DNA of 64,000 bases, taken from Alopecurus myosuroides. Its lineage: Eukaryota; Streptophyta; Magnoliopsida; Poales; Poaceae. This document shows, piece after piece, positions 21,153 through 32,500 of the stretch. Both the position numbers and the translations under genes were made by a program. The notes under the pieces are model-generated. The model saw only the letters and a list, made by a program, of their open reading frames with translations, was not told the DNA's origin and did no database searches. The DNA lies in assembly GCA_028641055.1 (NCBI GenBank), contig CM054062.1, positions 19,649,639 through 19,713,638 of the forward strand, written 5' to 3'. Position 1 is the stretch's first letter, and each line of letters begins with the position of its first letter.

Positions 21153-22483
21153 TGAACGATCATCTTCCGTTTTGGTGATTAATGACAACACAATTAAAGG
21201 ACAAATCCTTCTTATGAAGTTTATGCAGGAGTCGTATGCAGCACTCTTCTACGGTACCCCGTATTACTTATCCATCCCCATAAGGCACCATGGTGTTATT
21301 TTGTCGATGGAGGGCTTCTAAGGAGGAGCTTGTCAAGCTTAAACACAGCTGGCGGTGGTACCGATGAAACCACCGGTAGTACCGCTACCTGGTGTTTCAG
21401 CGTTGGCTCTGCCTTTCTGCATGTCTGCTACCGGTGGTGGTACCGCCAAAATGTTTTTATGTAAGTAGTTGACAGAGGCTCTAGCGGAGGCCACCGGTAG
21501 TACCACTGGAACCACCAGTGGTACCAGTGAAGGAAATGGCGAACAGGGAGCTGGCCACCACCGGCGGTGGTACCGCTAAAACCACCTTCAGGTAGCTACT
21601 GGCGGAGGTATGGGCGGAGGTCACCGGTAGTACGCTACAACCACCGGTAGTACCGATAGTGCGGAATCAGTTTCCCAACAGAAGAGTCGTTGTGTGCGCT
21701 AGGATGAGACCCTACCGGTGGTACCGGTGAAACCACCGGTAGTACCACTCCTGCGGTAAAGATCCCAATAGAAGGGTTGGTGAGGAGAGTATTTATTGCT
21801 CTTTTTCTCCATCCTCTAGATTAAGCTTTTCACTCTCTCTCTTCTACCCATTAATGCGAGCTTCAACTTACTAGATCTCCCACTCCAACCACCCAATCGT
21901 GCCAAAACTTTGTGGAGTGCTTGAGGAGGTCTAGATCTGTGATTCCCCCAAAGGAATTGCAAATACATCCAGCAAATCCTAGCGGATCTTGAGATCTATT
22001 GGGTACCTTGTAACCCAATAGTAAATCCTAGTGCTTGTGCTTCCACGTAGATTCAAGAAGCTTCATATTGTTGAGAGCCTCCAACCATCTTGTGGAGTTG
22101 CCTCAACCTTGTGTAAGAGGTTTGGTCAATGCCTTCAAGTCGACCTCATAGTGGAAACGAGAATCTTCCTCACCGGAGAACCTCAAGGAGAATAAGGTGT
22201 GCACATCTCTGCTTTTGGAGTGCCTAGGTGGCTCCACACCTCTCCAACGTAGACGTACTTACCTTGGGAATGAACTACGGGAAACATATTCTTGTTTCCT
22301 TGTTTACACTTGTGGTTTATCTTGTGCTTTACATATTGTTTACGTTGCGTACTTTGTATTATATCACATCGGTTGTTCACCTAGTTGTACATAAAGATAA
22401 CCTTGTGTTTTACTTGTTTGGCCTAATCTAAAAGGAAAAGAAAAAAATGTTAGTCACCCTATTCACCCCCCTCTAGTTGAACA
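21153..22483 (+). repeat. 3' LTR, 1,331 bp, with ACCGGTRGTACC repeat cluster
   Basis: Follows the polypurine tract, starts TGAACGATCATC and ends CTAGTTGAACA. Between 21345 and 21760 it contains ten copies of GGTRGTACC-type motifs, many next to ACCACCGGT and in both orientations. No target duplication can be checked because the 5' LTR is lost. Confidence 0.75.
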
Positions 22484-23110
22484 TACCGTATTTACCGGAG
22501 GCCCAGGGAGGGGTGCCTCCTACGCCGTCTCTAGATATAGATGCATCAAACTGCAACAGAGAGTTGCGGAGATCTCCTTGCTGCCTCGGCCCATCGGCCA
22601 AGATGACAAAGAACCCCACAGGCCCCCACCTCTCCTCCAGGACGCCTCGTCCACTCCGCTGGGATGCATCCCCCCGCCCTCTTCTAGGAACTCTCCTGCC
22701 CATGCCACGACCCTAGCACCGAACCTCACCGCTGAGAAGGGATACTACCGCCGCCATGCCACGTGGGCTTCGCCTGGCTGCCCTGCCGGTAGATACGAGT
22801 GGAGGGAGTCATGGTAGGGAAGGCCGCCGACGAGAGAGTGGGGGTGCCCCGTGCCGCTCGGTAGTGACACGGGAGTGAGGGGTCATGCTATGATCTAACT
22901 AGATCACAATGATGCGCATCTCCCGATTTCATTCATTGATATCTAAAACAACATCTAGGTGTGTCATGTTTTTGCTATCCCTGCAAGCATGTCCTCTGCC
23001 ATTTTTCTTTGAGACAACTACCAATTCTTTGCTTCTCGAAGGTAGCTAGTGGAGTGCTCCTAGAATTTCTGTAGTTTTGTGCAATATGTTGCATCCCCAA
23101 GCAGCCACTC
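22484..23110. other. Unassigned flank of the Harbinger element
   Basis: GC-rich then AT-rich sequence with overlapping ORFs on both strands and no recognised domain. It would have been contiguous with 32134 onward before the Harbinger insertion. I see no supported gene. Confidence 0.4.
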
Positions 23111-23370
23111 TAAGAGAATCTCCAACCATTTGGACTCTAAGCACTCCCGGTGAAAGTGTTCGGCGGTTTATCCGGCGGTTTTTTTCTTGGGGGTAAACAT
23201 TTCCAGCCGCACCCCCAGGTTTAGCCCCAAAAATGAAAAAAAGGTATACATTCAAAGTTATGTTTCCCACTACAGAAAAGGCCAAGATTCAACGATCATT
23301 AAGCCAAAGTTCGGAAAAGCATGCCAGAGTTTGGCGATAATGTTTGGCGATCGGTCAATGGGAAATGTGA

Positions 23371-25121
23371 TCAAATGTCTGGCTCCTCGGGCGAAGGGGT
23401 TGATTTCTCTATCGGAGCAGACCCCATCGAAGGTGAGGTCAACATAGCCTTGGGCGCGGTAGTGCTCGGCGTCGGGTTGGCTATAGTCTCGTCGGTTGAT
23501 GGTTCCGCTGTCACCGTTGGTGCTATTGTCGTCGTCGGGGCGGACATTTGGTTGATGATGGCGTCGCACTCCGCCATGTACCACGCCTTCACCTGCGGTC
23601 CATCGCCAGCAGGTAGGCACACACCAGAAATGTCAGGTTAGTGTTCCTCTTCTTCACCGTGACGTTGCTTTTGAGAAGCGCCATCTTGACGTCCTGCCTC
23701 TCCATTAGCATGGACCACCTCGCCGTAGAATTCTCCTCCCTCATGGCATCGTGGTTTTTGGCATCGGAGATGCACATCTTGATCGAAGTATGCAGGCGTT
23801 TGATTGTAGGCGTCGATTCCCTCGCCTCTTGGCTTTCTTGTTGTCGATAGGATGCCCTTCGGCTACCGCCGATGCCGGCGCGTCTGGGTTGTAGACGTCA
23901 TCCTAGTTTTTGGTGACAGAGAGCCAATACTCTGTCCACTTTTCGCACGACTCAATCCTGGTGAACACATGGAGGAATCTAAACTCGCCGTCATTTTTGT
24001 CCTGGCGAAACATGTCAACCATCCAGACCATATGCACAAGCAGTGACAAGCATGGACGATTGAGCAGGGCGAGATGGGTGGTCGTTGGCACCTCCTCCTG
24101 GATACCATGCCATTTGTGGCAGGCATGTTGGATAATCACCCAATGGTTCGCCATCTCCTTCTCGCTACAGTCCCTGTGTATATATGCCGATGAAGTCGAG
24201 GTAGACCAGCTTGCGCTCACCGAATGCAGTCTTGACCTTCCTCTATTTGGCGTTCTAGTTCGCGTCGATGATCGGGTCGATGATGATCGTCTTCCATGCT
24301 TCAACGACGTCTTCCTTGGTTGTACATTTAATCCGGGGCTTGCTCGGCCTGGTGGTCTCCCCACCGCTTCTTTTCCCCTTCGACCGCTGCCTGCGCTGTC
24401 TTTGATGGTTCGTCCTCTTCCACCTCCTCCGCAGCATCGTCGAGCTCAGCGTCGTCCCCGTCGCTGCCAGTTTCGTGTGAGTGGACTTGCATGTAGAACC
24501 CGGTGCGGGCGGCAGCGTCTGAGCCGCTCGCAATGATGTCGTTCATCTCGGCGTCGGTGTTTCTATTATGTTGAGTCGAACTTGTGCTTCAGGCAAAGGG
24601 GAGAGGTCCACGGCGTAGAGTGGACACCGGCGAGCTAGAGTAGGTTGAAGAGTACCCGTATTAGGTGTTGAGGTCGGCGTTGAAGACGGAGGGGCGCGTG
24701 GTGCAGGGCAGTGATGGAAGGCGGTGTTGGGGGTTGAAGCCGCTGAGAGGGTCCCCGTCGACATAGTCCGGCGAGGACGAGTACCTGCACACCTCCGGCA
24801 AGAAGTTGGCCGGCTAGGCCACACTCTGTCGGCTCCCCCACACACCATGCAAGTACTGGATCACTGTTGGCGGATGGGCTGCCGCTTGGTCGCACTCCTC
24901 CCCATGATGGTGCAAGACTCCTCCTCCTCTACCGATGCCACGTTGCTGGCCCTCTTGATCTTCTCACTCCTTTGCCTGTTGCTGTTGGACGTGGCCCTGG
25001 GATCAACGCTGGCCTTCCAGCCAGTGTTCGTCATGCCCGATGGTCTAGCCATTGGCTTCCTCATCTTTGGCTGGTCTGGGTCGGCAGCAAGGCGAGGCTT
25101 CTTGAAGTTTTTGGGAGGCAT
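23371..25121 (-). pseudogene. Harbinger accessory protein (Myb/NAM-associated type), frameshifted
   Basis: On the minus strand from an ATG at 25121 the order is: a basic start (MPPKNFKK, KPMARPSGMTNTGW), a broken middle, an acidic stretch (DDAELDDAAEEVEEDE) near 24400, NHWVIIQHACHKWHG near 24140, FRFLHVF and CEKWTEYW near 23960. Then come RQDVKMALLKSNV, VKKRNTNLTFL and VKAWYMAECDAIINQM near 23590-23700. This matches the trihelix/NAM-associated proteins encoded next to PIF/Harbinger transposases, usually 300-450 aa. At least three frame changes are needed to connect the pieces. The Gypsy insertion at 25163 sits just upstream of the start codon, so it probably separates the gene from its promoter. 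Confidence 0.65.
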
Positions 25122-25162
25122 GGTGGGTGGAAGATCTGTGGAGGCAAAAAAATGGTGGGAGC

Positions 25163-26731
25163 TGATACGTCATAAACGTATCCTTAATTTATGATGTTCC
25201 ATGTTGTTTTCATGCTATATGCTACTCCCTCTGTTCCTAAATATAAGATGTTGTAGCTATTGCTCATGTTGTCTAGGTACGTACTAATATGAGTGAACAT
25301 ATACACTAAAAGTTGTCTAGATACATGTAGACATGTGTGAATGTGAAAAAGGCTAAAACATCTTACATTTAGGAAGGGAGGGAGTACATGTTTCCTTTAT
25401 ACTTTATGCCCTTTTATCGATTTTCTTGGAGTAACCTATTGACAAGATGGCACAGAGCCCTCTCATGTTTTCTTCTATTTTTAGTTTCAGAAAAGTTGTT
25501 CTGGAAATATTCTCGGAATTGGAAAATTCGAAGCCCAGAAGTCTTAGAATTCCTAGAGGGTCCACGGAGTCTCGAAGAGACCCGAAGGGGGGCCACAGGG
25601 TGACCAAACCATAGGGTGCCGCGGATCCCCCGGTCGCGCCACCAGGTGGTGTGGGCCCCCTGGCCACCCCCCGGCATTGCCCTTTTGCCTATATATACCC
25701 CCTGATGCATAAACCCTAAAGGGATCAGCCTTTTTCCGTGAAAAGTTCCATAGCTCAGCCGCCGACATGTTTCGGGGGACGGAAATCTCTGTTCTGGCAC
25801 CCTGCCGGGACGGGGAAGTGCCCCCGGATCCATCTCATCGAGTCCACCACCATCTTCATTGCTTTTGTTGTCTCCTATGATGAGGAGGGAGTAGTTCTCC
25901 CTCGGGGTTGAGGGCTCTACCGGTAGCTATGTGTTTCATCTCTCTCTCCCATGGTGGGATCTTTATGTGATCATGAGCTTTGTAATCTAGTTGAATATGT
26001 AGATGTACTCTTCAACTGTTATGCTACTCAAGTGGTTTTATTATCAGATGTCTGTAAACACTTTGATCACGGTGTAAAGGTGACAGTGTGTGCACCGTGT
26101 GGTTTAGCATGATATTTATATCTTGTGTTGGATGACCCTATGAAATTGTGGTGTTTGTCTAGTACCTTCTAGGGCGCTCATAGTGACAGCGTGGGGTTAA
26201 CTTAGACATGGGAATGCAACTTTAAGGAGTGCTTTTTGCAGCCCTACGCAATGAATTGGTGTTTGTTGTTCGACAGGAGAGTGGTTTGGAGTAGCGTAGT
26301 GAAGAGAGATATTTATGCATTCAATTATGTTATCATTGGTGAGAGTGTCCACTAGTGAAAGTATGATCCCTAGGCCTTGTTCTAAGCATTGAAACACCGT
26401 TTACATTTAGTTCTGCTACATGTTTGCTTGCTGCCATTTTTATTTCAGATTGTCATTATCACTTATAATCATCCATACCACTTGTATTTTACTCTCTCTT
26501 CGGCAAACTAGTGCACCTATAAACTGACAATTGTATTAGGTGTGTTGGGAACACAAGAAACTTCTTGTATCATAATTGAGGGTTGCTTGAGAGGGATACC
26601 TTTGACCTCTATCTCCCTGATTTCGATAAACCTTGGGTAATCCACTTAAGTGAAACTTGATGTTGTTCTACAAACCTCTCCACTTGGACGCCCAACATTG
26701 TCTACAAGAATAGAAGCGTGCGTAGACATCA
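25163..26731 (+). repeat. 5' LTR of copy 1 (with a MITE inside)
   Basis: Starts TGATACGTCATAAACG and ends GTGCGTAGACATCA. At 1,569 bp it is 157 bp longer than the 3' LTR, almost all due to the 160-bp MITE plus its TA duplication. A TATA-type core CTATATATAC lies near 25688. Confidence 0.92.
25225..25384. mobile_element. Stowaway MITE (Tc1/Mariner-derived)
   Basis: 160 bp with terminal inverted repeats CTCCCTCTGTTCCTAAATAT and the complement of ATTTAGGAAGGGAGGGAG, flanked by TA (25223-25224 and 25385-25386). The 3' LTR has the empty site GCTACATG at the equivalent position, confirming both edges. Confidence 0.95.
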
Positions 26732-26741
26732 AGCTCTTTTC

Positions 26742-26759
26742 TGGCGCCGTTGCCGGGGA
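26742..26759 (+). other. Primer-binding site, tRNA-Asp
   Basis: TGGCGCCGTTGCCGGGGA, the exact complement of the plant tRNA-Asp 3' end including CCA, ten bases inside the 5' LTR. Confidence 0.88.
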
Positions 26760-26903
26760 GGTAAGGTAAAAGGTTCTCACATCCTCGGGTGTGAGCGCTC
26801 GAAGTTATTTCCTTTAGACTCTGCAATTATATCTTTTTGTTTCTTGTTTTCACTAGTTAGGCATATTTTTACTTGTTGCTTTTTTTTTCACTAGTTAGGC
26901 TTA

Positions 26904-27710
26904 ATGGAAAACAACAAAAATATGAGAGAGCTTTATAATATTTATCTTGAGTTAGGACATGAGGTGTTTGAAGAGAAAATTTAAAAACCTATGGAGCTTT
27001 ATTTGCATGCTAGTAGCAATGTTATTAGTGTGAATTCTTTGAACACCATTATTGCTAATGCTATGGAAAAATCTAAGCTTGGGGAAGGTGGTTTTGATGA
27101 ATATGATATTTTTAGTCCCCCAAGTTTTGAGGAGGAAATTTTCTTTGATGATACTTTGCCTCCAATATATGATGATTACAATGATGAATATGTTATTTTC
27201 AGTCCACCTACTATTGAGGAAAATGTTAATTATGATTATAATATGCCTCCTATATTTGATGATTATGGTGATGAGAATGATAATGATAGCTATTTTGTTG
27301 AATTTGCTCCCACTACTATTAATAAGAATGACTATGCTTATGTGGAGAGTATGAATTCTTTTATGCATGTGGCTCATGATAAGAATATTTCTTGTGATAG
27401 TTATATTGTTGATTTCATTCATGATTCTACTGAAAGTTATTATGAGAGAGGGAAACATAGTCTTATGCATCTAAAAAATATCAAGTTTCCCCTCTTTATG
27501 TTGAAAATTTTGAAGTTGCACTTGTTTTGTTTTCCTATGATTGTTGCTTTGTGCTTTATTGACTTGCTTTTCTACAAGATTATTTTGCATATGAAGTGGG
27601 TTAGACTTAAATTTGTTTTACATTTTCTTCTTGATGCTCTCTTTTGTTTCAGTTCATATTTCTCATGTGAGCATCTTCTCAAATTATCATGCCTAGCTAA
27701 AAGGCTTTAA
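26904..27710 (+). pseudogene. Shortened Gag-like gene with acidic repeats and hydrophobic C-terminus
   Basis: The ATG at 26904 gives MENNKNMRELYNIYLELG. A single TAA at 26982 interrupts the frame, which then continues to 27710 (about 268 codons in all). Order: N-terminal helix; two acidic repeats of the form DIFSPP..EE...DD.LPPIYDDYND; a part with NKNDYAYVES and AHDKN; then about 65 mostly hydrophobic residues (FPLFMLKILKLHLFCFPM, ALCFIDLLFYKI, MKWVRLK) resembling membrane segments. Compared with 46210-48980 the whole central Gag domain and zinc knuckle are missing, so this is an internal-deletion form. The role of the C-terminal part is unknown. Confidence 0.75.
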
Positions 27711-30430
27711 AAAAGCACTTCTTGGGAGATAACCCATGGTTTTATTTTTGCTTTGTTTTTCTCTTTTTTCTTTGAGTCAAGGGGTTGTATACTTCTTTGG
27801 CAAATCTTTTGTATCTTTATTTTCAAATTTTAGTAGTGTCAAGTAAGGTTTATGACGAGAGTTGGAGTTGGTTTTTGGATCTCTGCGCAGGAAACAGATT
27901 TCTGCTGTCCACCGTGAAAAATCGTATAAATCATCAAAAAATCAGAATGACCTGAAATTTATTGTGCTTATTCCTTGGCTAATTCCGCAAATTTTTTGTT
28001 GTTTAAGTTTTTCGATCTGAGCAACGTAAGTGCCTCAAAAAATTCTGTCTTTACATACTATTCTGGTTTTGGCAGATTCTGCCATTTTTCTTGCATTTGC
28101 TCTTTTACGATGTCAAGTGGATTTCTTTGCTTCACGAAACATCAGTGGTTGTAGATAATGTTTAAAAGTATCAATAGAACTTGTTCCCATACAGAACCCA
28201 TGGATTTTTTAATGTTGCACTAACCCTCTAATGTGAATTACTATTTGAGTGTGGTGTGAAGGAAGTTTTCAAGGGTCAAGAGAAGAGGGTGATATATGTG
28301 ATCAAGAAGAGTGCAAAGTCAAAGCTTGGGGATGCCCCCGTGGTTCATCGAAGAAAATTTTAAGAAGACTCAAGCATCTAAGCTTGGGGATTCCCAAGGC
28401 ATCCCCTTATTCACCATCAATTTATTAGGTCACTTCTAGTGAAACTATATTTTTATTCGGTCACATCATATGAATTTTACTTGGAGCGTCAGTTATTTTT
28501 GCTTTCAGTTTGTTTAGTTTTATTTTCTGTGGTTTATGGTTGGATCCTATCATACTTGTTTTGGATAGAGACATGCTCCGTTTTTATTGCTTAGAACACT
28601 CTAGTTTTCATTCTTATTGTTCTATGAGTGTTCACTTTTTGCTTGTACTGCGTTTAGCCCTTGTTTTCATGCATCTCTTTTTCAGAGCTGTTATCTCTAG
28701 TAGAGTTATGTTAGTACTCTCCTGTTTCATTGTTGTAGCATTTAGAGAGGTTTTTTGTTAAAACATATTTTGTATGGTGCTTGTTGAAAAAAGAAATTGC
28801 TATGTGTGGTAGATGGTATAACGAAAAAAGCTTGCATATTCTTGTAGATCACTAAACTGTTTCACTTGATTATTTGATGTTGTTTTGAGGAATTAATATG
28901 CTTAATGGTAAATTTTTGGTTTGGTAAAGTAAAAAAAATTAATGGTTGTTCTAAAAGCATAAAATTGTGCCACACTCAAATAACCAGTTGATAGGATAAT
29001 GGTACATGACTTCCTTTGCTGATAGCAATCATGATGGCTTTTTGTTACGCGCTACAGTCGGGTTAGCTAATAGTGAATTGTCACTGCCATAGACCCTCTT
29101 GGAGTGATTCTCATTATGCCTTGTGATATCATGATTTTATTTGGAATCTTTTAACTTGCGAGTTCTATGTTCAGGTTTTCTGGCACTTCCACCATCCATA
29201 TTTTCTAGCCTCTTCGGTACTGTGCATTGCTCATTCTCACATTGAGAGTTGGTGCAAACTTCGCCAGTGCATCCAAACCCCATGGAAGAACTTTGTTCTT
29301 CTACACATAAGCCAAAATTTATCTTCCTCAAAACAGCCACCATACCTACCTACCATGGCATTTCCATAGCCATTCCGAGATATATTGCCGTACAACATAC
29401 ATCATCATTATGTTACTTGTAACATGTTACATTATTATTTTTGCATACTGCTACACTGGCAGGAGCATTTAGTTTCGTTCATCAGAGATATTTTAGTTTG
29501 AGTTATGAGTACTAAAAGTCTCTTAATTTATTGTAAAATAGAGTGTTTCCCCTACCACTGAGGTTATATATAAAAAAAGAGAAAAAAGCCTAAAGAGAAA
29601 AATATAAAAAAGAAAGAGGCAAAAGAGAGGAAATAAAGAGAGAGGGGTCAGCACTACTATCATTTATTCCACAATTGTGCTTGGTTTAGCATCATTACTT
29701 AAGTTTGGAGAGAGTTTTCATATTATGACTTTCATAAGTATGTGGGGAACTTACACTACAGAACTTGGCTTGTATATTCCAATGATGAGCCTCCTCAAAA
29801 GAGCTCTAGGTCTTCGTGAGCAAGCAGGTTGGATGCACCCCCACTAGTTCCATTGGAGAGCTTTCATACACTTATAGCTCTATGTGCATCCGTTGTGTGG
29901 CCATCACTACTCCTTGCATAACTTTGATTATAAGACTTCCTCTTTTCTAATGATCACTTTCAGTTGTGTGAGACTTTCTTCCATTGACCATCCAAACCCT
30001 CCCATAATGTTCTTTTAGCCACCACATCCTGGTGCGAGGAACCAATACAGAACGCTTGCTTGTTTTGGGTGCACAATTATTCGAATGATTTTCCTATGTG
30101 CATATTGTTGTCACTTGACTTGATCCTAATAGGAGTTGTTGTGAGAGTTTGATGCCTTGGATGATCATATTGTTGTTCTTGAAGCTTAAATCATCTTTAA
30201 TATACTTTGCATAGTGGATTGTCTTTTAGTATTGATTCATTAAAAGGTTTTACTTTGTTATTCCTAATGGTTTATACATTACTGTTTGATATCAACTATA
30301 AACCACAACCTTTATTCATTTGATCCTAGTTTACATGCTTTACATTACTATGATGATCAAGTTTATGTTGGTAGCATGTCACCTCAGAAATTATGTGTTT
30401 TTATCGTTTACCTACTCGAGGACGAGTAGG
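27711..30430 (+). other. Non-coding 3' interior of copy 1
   Basis: 2.7 kb without a supported gene. It parallels 48981-51670 in copy 2 block by block: GGAAACAGATTTCTGCTGTC, AAGCTTGGGGATGCCC, TTTTATTACGCGCTAC-like, and a GAGAGTTGGTGCAAACTTC stretch occur in the same order in both. The purine-rich run near 29570-29645 also recurs. Confidence 0.75.
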
Positions 30431-30448
30431 AACTAAGCTTGGGGATGT
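30431..30448 (+). other. Polypurine tract of copy 1
   Basis: AACTAAGCTTGGGGATGT directly precedes the 3' LTR and is shared with the elements at 1434 and 51693. Confidence 0.75.
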
Positions 30449-31860
30449 TGATACGTCATAAATGTATCCTTAAATTCTGATGTTCCATGTTGTTTTCATG
30501 GTATATGCTACATGTTTCCTTTATACTTTATGCCATTTTTATCGATTTTCTGGGACTAACCTATTGACAAGATGCCACAGAGCCATTTCCGGTTTTCTGC
30601 TGTTTTTTGTTTCAGAAAAGTTGTTCTAGAAATATTCTCGGAATTGGAAAATTCAAAGCCCAGAAGTCTTATAATTCCTAGAGGGTCCACGGAGTCCCGA
30701 AGAGACCCGAAGGGGGGCCACACGGTGGCCACACCATAGGGTGGCGCGGGTCCCCTGGCTGCGCCATGAGCTGGTGTGGGCCCCCTGTCCACCCCCCCCC
30801 CCGGCATCGCCCTTTCGCCTATATATCCCCCCGATGCATAAACCCTAGAGGGGTCAGCCTTTTTCCATGAAAAGTTCCGTAGCTCCGCCGCCAAGTTTCC
30901 GGGGGGGACAGAAATCTCTGTTCTGGCACCGTGCCGGGACGGGGAAGTGCCCCCGGATCCATCTCCATCGACTCCACCCCCATCTTCATCGCCGTTGCTG
31001 TCTCCTATGATGAGGAGGGAGTAGTTCTGCCCTGGGGCTGAGGGCTCTACTGGTAGCTATGTGTTTCATCTCTCTCACCCATGGTGTGATCTTTATGTGA
31101 TCATGAGCTCTGTAATCTAGTTGAATATGTAGATGTACTCTTCATCTGTTATGCTACTCAAGTGGTTTTATTATCAGATCTCCGTAAACACTTTGATCAC
31201 GATGTAAAGGTGATAGTGTGTGCACCGTGTGGTTTAGCATGATATTTATATCTTGTGTTGAATTACCCTATGAAATTGTGGTGTTTGTCTATTACCTAGG
31301 GCGCTCATAGTGAAAGCGTGGGGTTAACTAGACATGGGAATGCAACTTTAAGGAGTGCGTTTTGCAGCCCCACACAATGAATTGGTGTTTTTTGTTCAAC
31401 CGGAGAGTGGATCGGAGTAGCATAGTGAAGAGAGATATTTATACATTCAATTATGTTATCATTGTTGAGAGTGTCCACTAGTGAAAGTATGATCCCTAGG
31501 CCTTGTTTCTAAGCATTGAAACACTGTTTACATTTAGTTCTGCTACATGTTTGCTCGCTGCCATTTTTATTTCAGATTGTCATTATCATCTATAATCATC
31601 CATATCACTTGTATTTTACTCTCTCTTCGCCGAACTAGTGCACCTATACAACTGAAAGTTGTATTAGGTGTGTTGGGGACACAAGAGACTTCTTGTATCG
31701 TAATTTCAGGGTTGCTTGAGAGGGATACCTTTGACCTCTATCGCCCTGAGTTCGATAAACCTTGGGTAATCCACTTAAGGGAAACTTGCTGGTGTTCTAC
31801 AAACCTGTTCACTTGGAGGCCCAACACTGTCTACAAGAATAGAAGCGTGCGTAGACATCA
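30449..31860 (+). repeat. 3' LTR of copy 1
   Basis: 1,412 bp from TGATACGTCATAAATG to GTGCGTAGACATCA, followed by the GGAGC duplication. The first ~62 bases differ from the 5' LTR at four positions, so the insertion is not recent. It lacks the MITE. Confidence 0.93.
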
Positions 31861-32133
31861 GGAGCTACGGCGAGGATGGGGTTTTGTTGGGCGCAATGGA
31901 GGAAAAATGGGAGAAAGGCGGCAAAGTCTTCTGCTCTCGCCGACAGTGCGGACCCACGCACATTTTTTCTTCCGCCGATGCGCCAGGAGCCCCCCGGTGC
32001 ACTGGTTTTGGGGTGGGCGGACCAAACCGGAGGAAATTGGGCTCATGGGGGTGCGACTGGGCAAAAAGTGGCGCGCCAATGGAAAAAAGGCCGCCTGGTA
32101 GGGATCTTGGGGGGATGGCTGGAGATGCTCTAA

Positions 32134-32500
32134 GGAAGCATTAGGAACCGTAATTTTGCTAAAAGAAAATTTCACCTACGATCGCTAAGTCGAGTCATGG
32201 TCTCACTTTGGTCACTGATGTTTAGAATACCCTAAATACATTCATGAATGTTTCCAGAGTGGTTCACTTAGGTCACCGTAGAGGTTTTTGTACCATATTT
32301 TCAATGTATCTTGCCCCTTGGGCGATGGTTGATTGGACATCATGGCCGATCGGTACACGTAGACGTACACCTGGAGTAGGCGGGGAGGGAGGGGGGTCTT
32401 TGGACAAACATCAGAGGCATGGTTGTATCGCATTTACACCCCCGCTTCAGAACGTACAACACATGGCATTTAATACTACCACCCATGTTTTGTTGATGAT
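32134..32500. other. Unassigned flank between Harbinger and Mutator-like sequence
   Basis: No gene or repeat recognised; it is the right-hand continuation of the sequence interrupted by the Harbinger element. Confidence 0.4.

Larger units (their letters stand above)
25163..31860 (+). mobile_element. Complete non-autonomous Gypsy-type LTR element (copy 1)
   Basis: Two LTRs flank an internal region of 3.7 kb, and the 5-bp target duplication GGAGC is intact (25158-25162 and 31861-31865). It has a tRNA-Asp primer site, a shortened Gag-like gene and a polypurine tract. No protease, reverse transcriptase, RNase H or integrase is present. Most of the interior is non-coding. It sits inside the Harbinger element at 23114 and carries a Stowaway MITE in its 5' LTR, giving a three-level nest with every duplication readable. 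Family name not assigned. Confidence 0.93.
23114..32130 (-). mobile_element. PIF/Harbinger DNA transposon, interrupted by a Gypsy-type element
   Basis: The 16-bp terminal inverted repeats GAGAATCTCCAACCAT (left) and GAGCATCTCCAGCCAT (right, reverse complement) differ at two positions. TAA target duplications lie at 23111-23113 and 32131-32133. Without the 6.7-kb Gypsy insertion the element is about 2.3 kb. It carries remnants of the accessory Myb/NAM-like ORF on the minus strand but no DDE transposase, so it is non-autonomous. The fixed 3-bp TAA duplication and the GAGCATCTCC terminus are diagnostic for this superfamily. Confidence 0.88.

Noticed and set aside
22473..22817. Overlapping Pro-rich ORFs on both strands
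   Set aside because: No domain, conflicting strands and GC bias; no evidence for a gene.
23268..23290. CACTACAGAAAAGGCC as a CACTA transposon left end
   Set aside because: It lies inside the Harbinger element, there is no matching right end, and similarity to the Harbinger ORF resumes close by; a chance match is more likely.
26952..27470. 172-aa minus-strand ORF in copy 1
   Set aside because: Antisense shadow of the same acidic-repeat gene, like the one at 47784-48674.
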